Origin: Galbibacter kalidii
Lineage (GTDB): Bacteria; Bacteroidota; Bacteroidia; Flavobacteriales; Flavobacteriaceae
Assembly: GCF_026241135.1 (NCBI RefSeq)
Contig: NZ_JAPFGA010000001.1
Coordinates: 310,001-374,000, forward strand
Direction of reading: 5' to 3'
Length of the DNA: 64,000 bases
The first letter of the stretch is position 1. Each line of letters begins with the position of its first letter. Under the pieces are notes generated by a model. That model was given only the letters and a program-made list of their open reading frames with translations, ran no database searches and was not told the DNA's origin. Below are positions 45,153-54,312 of the stretch, one piece after another. Position numbers and translations under genes: made by a program.

Positions 45153-46043
45153 ATGGAGAGTGTAGAGAGTATTAGGAATAAAGCGCACCGTGAAATCATT
45201 CAATTAGCACCGGAAGATAGTTTTTTAGTTTTCGATAGGGTTAAAGACGATTTTGATTACCCGGTTCATTTTCATCCTGAATATGAACTCAATTTTATTT
45301 ATAACGGAGCGGGGGTACGTCGGGTAGTAGGCGATAGTCTCGAAGAAATAGGAGAGATAGAATTGGTGTTGGTTGGCCCTAACCTGATACATGGTTGGGA
45401 GCTTCATAATTGTAAGAGTAAAAATATTCATGAGATCACAATTCAGTTTCACAGTGATCTTTTTGATGAAAAAATGCTGTCGAGACGTATTTTTAAGCCT
45501 ATTCGTGATATGTTTTACCGTTCCAACCACGGTATTTTGTTTTCAGACGGGACAGCACATCGGCTTAAAAAACAGATCATGTCATTGTCTAAGATTGATA
45601 GTATTGACTACTTTTTGGAATTGATTTCCATTCTGTACGATTTGGCAAATTCGAGAAATCAAAGGCTCTTATCAACCTATACTTCTCAGAACAAGAATTT
45701 TGAGAACAGTAAAAAAATAGGTAAGGTTTATGAGTATGTCCAAGAGAACTACCATAGGCGCATTACCTTGGACGAGATTTCAGCATTGGTCAATATGAGT
45801 TCCGTTTCTTTCAACCGTTTTATCAAAAAAAGGACAGGGAAAACCTTTATTGAATATATCAACGACACCCGAATCAGCTTTGCTACACGATGGTTGATCG
45901 AATCGGATTTAAGTATAGGCGAAATCGGTTTTAAATGCGGATTCAATAACATAGCAAATTTCAACAGGGTTTTTAAAAAAGTAAAAAATTGTACACCAAG
46001 CGAATTCAGGGAAGAATTTGAAGGTATAAAAAGAGTGTTATAA
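45153..46043 (+). CDS. AraC-family regulator of the mannan locus
   Basis: 296 residues. The N-terminal half (about 15-130) is a cupin-type sensor with FPVHFHPEYELNFIYNG-like sequence (near 35-50) that suggests binding of a small sugar. The C-terminal half (about 195-290) has two helix-turn-helix motifs: ITLDEISALVNMSSVSFNRFIKKRTG and IGEIGFKCGFNNIANFNRVFKKVKNCTPSEFR. It stands between the GH26 operon (divergent) and SusC, so it probably controls both arms in response to a mannooligosaccharide. It replaces the hybrid two-component or SusR-type regulator commonly found beside SusC genes. Confidence 0.88.
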   Translation: MESVESIRNKAHREIIQLAPEDSFLVFDRVKDDFDYPVHFHPEYELNFIYNGAGVRRVVGDSLEEIGEIELVLVGPNLIHGWELHNCKSKNIHEITIQFHSDLFDEKMLSRRIFKPIRDMFYRSNHGILFSDGTAHRLKKQIMSLSKIDSIDYFLELISILYDLANSRNQRLLSTYTSQNKNFENSKKIGKVYEYVQENYHRRITLDEISALVNMSSVSFNRFIKKRTGKTFIEYINDTRISFATRWLIESDLSIGEIGFKCGFNNIANFNRVFKKVKNCTPSEFREEFEGIKRVL

Positions 46044-46605
46044 CCCCCTTATTTTATTGTCATGTCTTCTTTTTGATCTCTTACGGTTATAATTAGAAAT
46101 TCCATCACCATCAGATTAAATCCTACTAAGCGGGCCTTACCTGACTGCTCTGCCTTTGCCGGCAGGCATCGAAATGGGTTAGGATCTATTCATTTGAACC
46201 TGCCCAACTATGTCGTTCAGGCGGATACCTTGTGGACCAGCCTTTGTCGGCAGACAGACTTACCCCGAGACAATTGATTGGTATGGACGGATTCTACATG
46301 GAATTAAACTAAGGTTTATTTCCTTTTCTCTTACCCTATGGTGACGCTCAGGGTTAGTTAATTAATTAATGGTCTGTAATGAGGGATATGTATATTTTAC
46401 GTTAAAATTTTATTAATCTTTGACAAAATAGTATTACACAACTTCTTTCAAAGCCCATATTTTTACATTCGTAATAAAACACCATGTTTTTAAATAATTT
46501 CATGAATTAACAACATATTAATTATTAAAATCATAATTATGAATGAAATATGGCATTACACAAACTAGTTAATAGCAAACAAAATCAAATTAATTCAATC
46601 AAACT
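46044..46605. other. Gene-free intergenic region with repeat fragments before susC-type gene
   Basis: This 562-base stretch holds no supported gene. The first half contains degenerate repeat pieces: CTTTGCCGGCAGGCA (near 46158), TTTGTCGGCAGACAG (near 46242), CTTACCCCGAG (near 46259; a copy is at 57753) and GTGACGCTCAGG (46341-46352). The second half is very AT-rich. It has TTTGAC near 46419 and TACATTCG at 46464-46471, a one-mismatch -7 box, but they are too far apart to be one promoter. A leader of more than 100 bases before the SusC start is likely. Confidence 0.6.
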
Positions 46606-49600
46606 ATGCAAAGAAAGCTACTATTACTTCTGATGCTTGTAGTTTGTTCTTCTTTTCATTTGATTGCCCAGAAAACGATATCCGGAACTGTTTATGACAG
46701 TGATGGAATTCCGCTGGGAGGTGTCAATGTTCTGATAAAGGGGACAAATAGTGGAACAGCAACAGATTTTGAAGGAAATTATCAAATAAGTGCGTCGGAT
46801 AATGATATCCTTGAATTCACTTATGTTGGTTTTAAGACCCGTGAAATACGGGTAGGAGATCAGTCGGTTATCAATGTTACAATGGAAGAAGATTTTCAAA
46901 GTCTTGATGAAGTAGTAGTCATTGGTTATGGTACACAAAGAAGGGAGAATATCAGTGGTTCTGTTTCCAGTATTCAGTCTGAAGAAATAGAAGACATTCC
47001 CCAGGTGAGCATTGACCAGCTTATGCAAGGTAGGGCAGCCGGGGTAAGTATTACCCAGAACTCCGGGCAACCCGGAAGTTCGGTTTCAGTAAGGATTAGG
47101 GGAATTACATCCATAACAGGTTCAAACGAACCATTATACGTGATAGACGGTGTTCCAATTTCGGGTGATGCCACCAACTCCAGCACCAGCGGCTCGAGTC
47201 CTGTAGGTTCTGACGGACAGCAAGAAGTGGCGGTGAGTCCGCTTGCGTCACTTAATCCTAGCGATGTTGAGTCGATAGATATCCTTAAAGATGCATCAGC
47301 TACTGCTATTTATGGATCTCGAGGAGCAAATGGAGTAGTAATTATCACCACTAAAAAAGGAAAACGGGGTGAAGGTAAATTCACTTATGAAACACAGCTT
47401 TCCATTCAGGAACCTGCGAAACTTATAGACGTGATGGAACTTCCTGAATATGCAGTATTACAAAACCTTTTCTCAGACCTGACCGGAATACAACCGAGGT
47501 TGGAGTTTGCCAATCCGGATCTTTTAGGTCCGGGAACTAATTGGCAAGAGGAGATTTTTCAAAGGGCTCTTATGAAAAAACATCAGCTTTCTTTTTCTGG
47601 TGCTTCAGAAGATGGAGATATTGACTACTATATCTCGGCCGGCTACCTCGATCAACAAGGGACTGTAATCGGTTCTTCTTTTGATAGGATTTCATTGAGG
47701 TCTAATGTTAATGCAAAGTTAAAAGACTGGGTAAAAGTTGGTGCCAGCATTTCTGCCAGCCGAACAAATCAGAATATTACCATTAACGGTAACAGGAATG
47801 GGGTAGTGAGCTTAGGTTTATTACAGACGCCCGATATAGCGGTGTATAACCCTGATGGATCGTATGCAGGACCGGTACGTGATGATGGACTGGGGTCTAT
47901 TAATCCGGTGGCTTTGGCGCTTAGCATAGACAACAAGCTTAAAACCGATCGTTTGTTTGGAAATGTTTTTGCTGAATTCACCCTCGCAGATGGATTGTCA
48001 TATAGAAGTGAGTTTGGAGGTGATTTTACCTTTAATAAAAACACAAGATTTACCCCAACCTATCAATGGGGAAGGTATGTAAACGAACTTGCTACATTAA
48101 ATTTAAGGGACGAGAGATCATCGTTCTGGATCATGAAGAACTATTTTAATTATAATAAGAACTTTGGAGGAAAACATAATCTTAATTTATTGCTTGGGCA
48201 TGAAGCGCAGGAATCTACTTGGAGCGGTACTTTGGCTAATGCAGCAGGTTTTTTGACCAATGATATTAAAACCCTAAACCTTGGGGATGCAGATTTTGCT
48301 TCAAACGATGCATACAAAGGGAGTCAGGCATTACAATCTTTTTATGCCAGGGCCATATATAATTTTGATAGTAGATATGGTATCACGGCAGTTATAAGGG
48401 CAGATGGTTCCTCTAAATTCGATCCGTTAGGCGAAAATCAATGGGGGTATTTTCCATCGATATCGGCTTCCTGGCAATTGTCTAACGAGAAGTTTATGGA
48501 AAATTTCACGGCTTTACAAAACATAAAATTTAAAGCAGGCTACGGTGTTGTTGGTAATCAGAACATACCAAATTATCGCTACGGAGCATCCTTGGTAACT
48601 TTTAATACCGGCTTGGGAACAGGTTTTGGAATTTCAAATATTGCAAACTCGGATCTAAAATGGGAATCTTCCAAACAAACTAATATAGGTTTGGAGTTCG
48701 ATACCTTTGGGAATCGTTTGTCGACTACCATAGAGGTGTACGATAAAACTTCTAAAGATTTTCTTTATCAATTACCATTACCGGAATATCTGGTTGGAGT
48801 AGCTCCATGGAACGGTGGTGTTGGAGCGCCTTTCGTAAATTTAGGTGAAATGAGGAATAGGGGGTTAGATGTAACCCTTAACTATCAAACATTGAACGAA
48901 GGTAAGTTTAACTGGAACTCATCACTAACACTTTCACATAATAAAAATGAAGTGATGGAATTGTTGGAGAATTTCGAGATTTTAGGAGAAACCAGATTAA
49001 ACAGTAATACGCCAGCAGCGGTAACAAAAACAGAAGTAGGGCAACCTATCGGACTTTACTTCGGATATAAGGTAAAAGGGATCTTTAATGATGAAGCTAC
49101 CATAGCCGATCAGCCGGAACAATTCGGAACAGTTTTTTCTCCCGATGGTGGAGAAACATGGCTGGGTGATATACAATATGAAGATATAAACGGTGATGGT
49201 GTTATAGACGAACAGGATAGAACTGTTATCGGTAATCCACATCCTGATATCATTTTTGGGTTCAACAACTCGTTTAGTTACGGACCGTTAAGTCTCTCTT
49301 TTTTCCTTCAGGGATCAGTAGGGAACGATTTAATGAATCTTACCAGATTGAATGCATCAACATTAAACAGGAGGAATACAAACCAAGTGGAAGAGGCGGC
49401 AAATTATTGGACTCCCGAGAATAGGGATACCAATATTCCAAGACCGGTGCCGGGAGACACCTATAATAATGAAATATCAGATAGGTGGATAGAAGATGGA
49501 TCGTACTTAAGAATACAAAACGTCTCACTTGGCTATACACTGCCTCATAAGTATGCAGAAAAGATAGGAATAGATGTGCTTAAGTTGTATGGAAGTATAC

Positions 49601-49743
49601 AGAACTTATACACCTTTACAGATTACAAAGGTTTCGACCCCGAAGTGGGTTCGTTCAATCAGGATGTGTTGTTAACAGGTGTTGATAATGGTAGGTATCC
49701 GTCTCCAAGGACATTCACCTTAGGGTTAAACCTTCAGTTTTAA
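46606..49743 (+). CDS. SusC/RagA-type TonB-dependent outer-membrane glycan importer
   Basis: 1,045 residues, the usual SusC length. Signal peptide about 1-22, a CarboxypepD_reg-like domain (about 23-100), the TonB box region with DEVVVIGYGTQRRENISGS (near 104-122), a plug with IPQVSIDQLMQGRAAGVSIT (near 130-150) and the RGITSITGSNEPLYVIDGVPI strand, then a large barrel ending in Phe. It would carry mannooligosaccharides across the outer membrane together with the SusD partner, which is 17 bases downstream. Confidence 0.93.
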   Translation: MQRKLLLLLMLVVCSSFHLIAQKTISGTVYDSDGIPLGGVNVLIKGTNSGTATDFEGNYQISASDNDILEFTYVGFKTREIRVGDQSVINVTMEEDFQSLDEVVVIGYGTQRRENISGSVSSIQSEEIEDIPQVSIDQLMQGRAAGVSITQNSGQPGSSVSVRIRGITSITGSNEPLYVIDGVPISGDATNSSTSGSSPVGSDGQQEVAVSPLASLNPSDVESIDILKDASATAIYGSRGANGVVIITTKKGKRGEGKFTYETQLSIQEPAKLIDVMELPEYAVLQNLFSDLTGIQPRLEFANPDLLGPGTNWQEEIFQRALMKKHQLSFSGASEDGDIDYYISAGYLDQQGTVIGSSFDRISLRSNVNAKLKDWVKVGASISASRTNQNITINGNRNGVVSLGLLQTPDIAVYNPDGSYAGPVRDDGLGSINPVALALSIDNKLKTDRLFGNVFAEFTLADGLSYRSEFGGDFTFNKNTRFTPTYQWGRYVNELATLNLRDERSSFWIMKNYFNYNKNFGGKHNLNLLLGHEAQESTWSGTLANAAGFLTNDIKTLNLGDADFASNDAYKGSQALQSFYARAIYNFDSRYGITAVIRADGSSKFDPLGENQWGYFPSISASWQLSNEKFMENFTALQNIKFKAGYGVVGNQNIPNYRYGASLVTFNTGLGTGFGISNIANSDLKWESSKQTNIGLEFDTFGNRLSTTIEVYDKTSKDFLYQLPLPEYLVGVAPWNGGVGAPFVNLGEMRNRGLDVTLNYQTLNEGKFNWNSSLTLSHNKNEVMELLENFEILGETRLNSNTPAAVTKTEVGQPIGLYFGYKVKGIFNDEATIADQPEQFGTVFSPDGGETWLGDIQYEDINGDGVIDEQDRTVIGNPHPDIIFGFNNSFSYGPLSLSFFLQGSVGNDLMNLTRLNASTLNRRNTNQVEEAANYWTPENRDTNIPRPVPGDTYNNEISDRWIEDGSYLRIQNVSLGYTLPHKYAEKIGIDVLKLYGSIQNLYTFTDYKGFDPEVGSFNQDVLLTGVDNGRYPSPRTFTLGLNLQF

Positions 49744-49760
49744 TTTAAAAAGCATTAAAG

Positions 49761-51323
49761 ATGAAAAGAAATATCAAAAAATTTTCGGTTCAGCTCGTCA
49801 ATATATTTATTCTTATTGTATTAAGCTCGTGCAGTAAGGAATTTTTAGACCGCCCACCGGAAGACGCATACAGCATAGATGATTTTTATGCCACAAACGA
49901 ACAAGTGGCTGCAAGTACCAATATATTATACAATGCCCCTTGGTTTCAGTTTAACGATACACCAATGTGGGCAATAGGAGAACTTTCTTCAGGTAACGGA
50001 AGAACTTGGGATGACAACTCAGCCGACTTTATGAAATTTACCGTTACTAATAGAAAGAATCATATTAGCAATGGCTGGGCTTCCTTATGGTCTGTAGTAG
50101 CACAAGCAAACGCACTTATTAATTTCCTTCCGGATCGTGTGGGAGAAGATGTAGACCAGAGTGTGATTGATAATGCCTTGGGCGAAGCCCACCTTATGAG
50201 GGCAATGGCCTATTTCTATATGGTGAGGATCTGGGGACCGGCACCAATAATTGAGAATAATCTCGACCATGTGTACGATCCTAAGATACCAACCAATAGG
50301 GTAGAAGACGTTTATACCTTCATTAAAAACGATTTAATGTTTGCCGCAGATAATTGCTTCAAGAAGGTAAGAACCAGTAATTATGCCGATAACGGTCATG
50401 TTTCAAGCGGTTCGGCAAAGGCTTTGCTTGCCAAGGTTTATTTATATAAAAAAGATTATGCCAATGCACGGAAATATGCCGAAGAGGTAATCAACTCGGG
50501 TGAGTTTAAACTGTTTGGTTTGGATGTAGCAGGTTCGTATAACGATCTTTTCCTTACTAAAAACAATAATAACGAAGAATCTATCATAGCCCTTCAATGG
50601 TCTAATAGTGGAGAGTACGGACAAGGGAATGCGCTTCAGGCAATGTATGCCTTTAGTACCACTATAACCGGTACAGGTGATGGATGGGGGGCTATAGGAC
50701 CGACCATAGACCTAATTGAATCCTATGAAGAAGGTGATGCCAGAAGGTATGGAACCATTATGGAAGAAGGCAATGTATATCCTAACCTGAATGGAGGGTT
50801 TGAAGTTCCTGAAGATCCCGGTACCCAGGGTACACGTGTGGCCATTAAGAAGTATGTGGTAGGTAAGCCGGAATTTAATGGGGGCGGTTCGAGTCAGAAT
50901 GCGCCCAACAACACATATTTGTTAAGATATGCAGATCTGTTGCTTATACATGCCGAGGCTGTAATGGGCGGAACAGCCAGTACCACTGATCCCGCTGCAT
51001 TGGCTTCCGTAAACAAAGTACGAGAAAGGGCAGAACTCCCTCCGCTTACTGAATTGACCAAAGAAGCCTTGCTACACGAAAGAAGAGTAGAATTAGCCTT
51101 TGAAGGGGAGTATTTTTATGACCTTGGTAGAATAGATAAGGCAGAGGCCATTGCTATTTTAAGTGATCAGGAAAGGGGAACATATAGTAACGATGATCCA
51201 CCGGTAGTATGGAGTGAAAAGTACATTCCTGACGAAGATGATTTTATGTTCTTATATCCGCAGGTAGAAGTGCAGAAAAACCCATTGTTACTTGAACCAC
51301 CTGTGCCTTATGATTTTAATTAA
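49761..51323 (+). CDS. SusD/RagB-type surface glycan-binding lipoprotein
   Basis: 520 residues with a lipobox (LSSCSKE, Cys24). It has the TPR-like helical SusD fold: FLDRPPEDAYSIDDFY near 28-43, a GEAHLMRAMAYFYMVRIWG segment near 140-158, AKALLAKVYLYKKDYANARKYAEEVI near 213-240, and at the C terminus NTYLLRYADLLLIHAEAV and LLHERRVELAFEGEYFYDLGR. It acts as a lid on the SusC barrel. It ends in the partner's coding order SusC-SusD-glycan-binding protein. Confidence 0.93.
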   Translation: MKRNIKKFSVQLVNIFILIVLSSCSKEFLDRPPEDAYSIDDFYATNEQVAASTNILYNAPWFQFNDTPMWAIGELSSGNGRTWDDNSADFMKFTVTNRKNHISNGWASLWSVVAQANALINFLPDRVGEDVDQSVIDNALGEAHLMRAMAYFYMVRIWGPAPIIENNLDHVYDPKIPTNRVEDVYTFIKNDLMFAADNCFKKVRTSNYADNGHVSSGSAKALLAKVYLYKKDYANARKYAEEVINSGEFKLFGLDVAGSYNDLFLTKNNNNEESIIALQWSNSGEYGQGNALQAMYAFSTTITGTGDGWGAIGPTIDLIESYEEGDARRYGTIMEEGNVYPNLNGGFEVPEDPGTQGTRVAIKKYVVGKPEFNGGGSSQNAPNNTYLLRYADLLLIHAEAVMGGTASTTDPAALASVNKVRERAELPPLTELTKEALLHERRVELAFEGEYFYDLGRIDKAEAIAILSDQERGTYSNDDPPVVWSEKYIPDEDDFMFLYPQVEVQKNPLLLEPPVPYDFN

Positions 51324-51336
51324 AAAAAGCTTGAAA

Positions 51337-52389
51337 ATGAGAAGTTTATATAAAAATAAAATAATAGGTTTTTCAGTACTGTGCTTAGCCTTTTTAGGTA
51401 TAGGTGCATGTACAGACGTAGGAAGGGATGGTGTAGAAAGCCCAAATGGAGCACCTGAGATTAGATCGGTAAGTAAGGCAGAAAACGATTCGCTCACTAC
51501 CGTAGGGATGTTACAGAATATGTACATCATTAGGGGGAAGAATTTAAAAACCACTACAAATGTTTATTTTAATGAATACAACACCTATTTTAATCCGGCT
51601 TTAGTGCGTGATGATAATCTTATAGTTACTATTGAAGAAGATACCCCTTGGGATAATGCTTCAAACAAACTCAGGGTGGAAACCTTAGGAGGGTCTGATG
51701 AATATGACTTTGCCATTGCACAGCCCGCACCGAAAATCGATGGCTTTGTTTCAGAATTTGTTGATGGGGAGTCAATTGTGGTGATTAGTGGAGAAGTGTT
51801 TAATAACCTAATGAGTGTTAAATTTGATGATGTTGAGGCAGAAATTGTTTCTTCTTCAGACACGGAGATTACAGTAAAGGTTCCTGACGGAATTTCACAA
51901 GCATCTATTTTTGTCGAAACTCCCGGTGGAATAACACAATCTGAAGCAGCTTACGGATTTTTATACACGTTCTATGATGATGAACTTAAAGCAGCCGAAG
52001 ACGGATTCCAGATCTGGGGCTGGGGCGGTACCGATGATCCAGCCAATGCCGAACAGGTAAAAACTGGTGAATATTCCTTTAAGAGAACATTTGAAGGAAA
52101 CTGGGGCGGTATACAGTTTGGAGCAGGAAGTATCGATATGTCTGAGTATGCAGTATTAAAAATATCGATATATGCAGGCACAAATGCCAGTCAGTTAAAT
52201 ATGATAATTAATGGTGATTGGGATAACCCATACCCTTTAACTTTGATAGAAGGACAATGGAACGATTTTAACATTCCGCTGTCCGACCTTGGGTCTCCGG
52301 AAACACTCACGGAATTCGTTATGCAAGAAGCGTGTAACTGTGGTGAAGATGGAATAGAAGTATGGATAGATGATTTTGGCTTTAATTAA
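51337..52389 (+). CDS. IPT/TIG-domain surface glycan-binding lipoprotein (SGBP)
   Basis: 350 residues from ATG 51337; a TTG at 51292 would overlap the SusD gene and add no signal. A lipobox (GIGACTD, Cys25) is followed by two immunoglobulin-like IPT/TIG domains: about 36-120 with MYIIRGKNLKTTTNVYFNE, and about 125-210 with ISGEVFNNLMSVKFDD. A C-terminal beta-sandwich (about 215-350) carries IQFGAGSIDMSEYAVLKISIY, a carbohydrate-binding-type fold. This is the layout of the SusE/SusF-position glycan-binding proteins of mannan and other loci. It is 13 bases after SusD and ends at a strong terminator. Confidence 0.85.
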   Translation: MRSLYKNKIIGFSVLCLAFLGIGACTDVGRDGVESPNGAPEIRSVSKAENDSLTTVGMLQNMYIIRGKNLKTTTNVYFNEYNTYFNPALVRDDNLIVTIEEDTPWDNASNKLRVETLGGSDEYDFAIAQPAPKIDGFVSEFVDGESIVVISGEVFNNLMSVKFDDVEAEIVSSSDTEITVKVPDGISQASIFVETPGGITQSEAAYGFLYTFYDDELKAAEDGFQIWGWGGTDDPANAEQVKTGEYSFKRTFEGNWGGIQFGAGSIDMSEYAVLKISIYAGTNASQLNMIINGDWDNPYPLTLIEGQWNDFNIPLSDLGSPETLTEFVMQEACNCGEDGIEVWIDDFGFN

Positions 52390-52436
52390 AGGTATAAAAG
52401 CTTTGGCTTAACCAACCAATGCGTTTGATTCATAGT

Positions 52437-52467
52437 CCGTTCCCCGGAATTTAGGGGAACGGTTTTT
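52437..52467 (+). terminator. Rho-independent terminator after the SusC-SusD-SGBP operon
   Basis: Arms CCGTTCCCC (52437-52445) and GGGGAACGG (52454-52462) are perfectly complementary with an 8-base loop and are followed by five T (52463-52467). It separates the SGBP gene from the GH5 gene, which is therefore likely to depend on read-through or on its own promoter. Confidence 0.88.
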
Positions 52468-52502
52468 ATATTTGAATGATTAAAATTTACAAACCAACCA
52501 AA

Positions 52503-53495
52503 ATGAACACAAAAAAATATTTTACACTTTTATTATGCTTTACAGCCTTATGTCTTTCAGCTCAAAATAAATTAAACCGTATTACTGTTGAAGGGAATAA
52601 ATTTGTAGACGATAAGGGGAAAACAGTCGTTTTTAAAGGCTACAGCAGTAGTGATCCTGATAAATTATCAAGTCAGGAACACTGGAACAAGGCTTACTTT
52701 GAAGAATTAAAAAACTGGGGAGCCAATATTGTCCGTTTCCCTATACACCCAACAGCATGGAGAAAACACGGCAAAGAAGATTATTTAAAACTTCTCGATA
52801 AAGGGATAAACTGGGCAGAAGAACTGGGGATGTATGTCATTATAGATTGGCACAGTATAGGAAACCTGCGAACAGAAATGTATCAGCACAATATGTATGA
52901 TACTACCAGAAAAGAAACTTTCGATTTTTGGCGTACCATAGGCAAACGCTATGGAAAAAACACCACGGTGGCTTTCTACGAATTGTTTAATGAACCCACA
53001 ACCTACAATAATGAGCTGGGAACCATCACCTGGGAGTATTGGAAGGAGTTGAATGAAGAGATGATCACTATTGTACGAGCTAATGGAGGAGAGGGGATAC
53101 CACTGGTAGCCGGATTCAATTGGGCATACGACCTTACTCAGGTAAAAGAAAATCCTATTGAAGCAGAAGGAATTGCTTATGTAAGTCATCCATACCCACA
53201 AAAAAGGGAAAAACCCTGGGAAGAAAAATGGACAAATGATTGGGGTTTTGTAAAAGAAAAATATCCATTGGTATTGACAGAGATCGGTTTCTGTGGACCG
53301 GAAGACCCGGGTGCACATATTCCGGTTATAAGCGATGAATCTTACGGCGATGCCATTACAAGATACAGCGACGATCGCGGAATTTCATTTATTGTATGGG
53401 TTTTCGATCCGCAGTGGGCTCCAAGGCTTTTTACCGATTGGGATTTCACCCCTTCCCGACAGGGAAAATATTTTAAAGCAAAATTAACTGAATAA
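52503..53495 (+). CDS. GH5 endo-glycanase (mannanase or glucanase)
   Basis: 330 residues from ATG 52503; an ATG 27 bases earlier (52476) gives nine additional residues before a normal signal peptide (MNTKKYFTLLLCFTALCLSAQ). A GH5 TIM barrel follows: WGANIVRFPIHPTAW (near 70-84), MYVIIDWHSIG (near 110-120), the acid/base Glu164 in ELFNEP and the nucleophile Glu260 in VLTEIGF. The genomic place makes beta-1,4-mannan or glucomannan the likely substrate; a glucanase is also possible. It ends the mannan locus and is 36 bases after the terminator of the SusC operon. Confidence 0.88.
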   Translation: MNTKKYFTLLLCFTALCLSAQNKLNRITVEGNKFVDDKGKTVVFKGYSSSDPDKLSSQEHWNKAYFEELKNWGANIVRFPIHPTAWRKHGKEDYLKLLDKGINWAEELGMYVIIDWHSIGNLRTEMYQHNMYDTTRKETFDFWRTIGKRYGKNTTVAFYELFNEPTTYNNELGTITWEYWKELNEEMITIVRANGGEGIPLVAGFNWAYDLTQVKENPIEAEGIAYVSHPYPQKREKPWEEKWTNDWGFVKEKYPLVLTEIGFCGPEDPGAHIPVISDESYGDAITRYSDDRGISFIVWVFDPQWAPRLFTDWDFTPSRQGKYFKAKLTE

Positions 53496-53546
53496 AGGAT
53501 TTTCTAATCTGTGTAATCAGCAGAAATCCGTAAAATCAGTGTTTAC

Positions 53547-54296
53547 TTAAACAATCTTTTTGATAACACGCAACTTGTGCGTATGGGTTTTGGTATCGAT
53601 ATTGAAAATCCCGCTGTGATCTATACGGTCTATGCGTACTTTTCCGTGGGTATGGATGATATAATTGTCTTTCATGATAATCCCCACATGAATGATATTT
53701 CCTTCTTCATCGTCAAAAAAAGCGAGGTCCCCGGGCTCACTTTCTTCTATAAAACTAAGTGCTTCTCCTTGTGTTGATTGTTGTGCAGCATCTCTTAACA
53801 AATGGTATCCATTCAGTTTATATACCATTTGCGCAAGTCCGGAGCTATCTATTCCAAAGGGCGTCTTTCCTCCCCATAAAAAAGGGGAGTTCAAGTAAAG
53901 AAAAGCGGTTTCCACAATATTTTCTTTGGAAAGGATACCTGTTCTGGTTGCTCCGTCAAAGCTTCCGGATAACAATTCAGTGTTTCCAACATTACACCCC
54001 AGTGGGATGGGAAGCAGGTTGTTTTGCTTGTCGTAGATAAATTCAACCAAGTCGGCAGACCATACAGAATCCTCTTTGTCTATGGCCTTGTATATGTCTT
54101 CATCGATGAGTTGATATTGGGTGTTATTGATCCACCCTTCATATTTGTCAAATGCTATTCGGATCTTGCTCCAGTGTTTTCGGCGTTCCAGAACTTTAAA
54201 ATGTTCACCATAGAGCACTTGTGAGCTGAGTTCAGCGGTATTCAGGGGTTCATTACGTAATGGAACAATACTTAAATGACAAATTCCGTATTGCAT
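53547..54296 (-). CDS. NlpC/P60-fold protein with SH3-like domain; nucleophile position is Ser
   Basis: 249 residues. The N-terminal half (about 1-100) is an SH3b-type domain (LYGEHFKVLERRKHWSKIRI near 27-46). The C-terminal half is an NlpC/P60 (C40) domain with PFLWGGKTPFGIDSSGLAQMVYKLNGY (near 138-165), the PGDLAFF segment near 190 and the IIHVGIIMKDNYIIHTHG strand with the usual His. The position normally taken by the catalytic Cys (ID-C-SG) is Ser151, encoded AGC. No signal peptide is seen. The family cuts peptidoglycan stem peptides; with Ser this copy may be inactive. It is 16 bases after the thiolase gene. Confidence 0.85.
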   Translation of the reverse strand: MQYGICHLSIVPLRNEPLNTAELSSQVLYGEHFKVLERRKHWSKIRIAFDKYEGWINNTQYQLIDEDIYKAIDKEDSVWSADLVEFIYDKQNNLLPIPLGCNVGNTELLSGSFDGATRTGILSKENIVETAFLYLNSPFLWGGKTPFGIDSSGLAQMVYKLNGYHLLRDAAQQSTQGEALSFIEESEPGDLAFFDDEEGNIIHVGIIMKDNYIIHTHGKVRIDRIDHSGIFNIDTKTHTHKLRVIKKIV

Positions 54297-54312
54297 TTAG
54301 ATAACAAATTAA

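Noticed and set aside
46419-46471. TTTGAC and TACATTCG as a promoter for the susC-type gene
   Set aside because: The two boxes are about 41 bases apart, too far for one promoter; no other clear match was found in that region.
53496-53546. GGATTT/AAATCC stem between GH5 and the NlpC/P60 gene as a terminator
   Set aside because: The stem is short and has no T-run.
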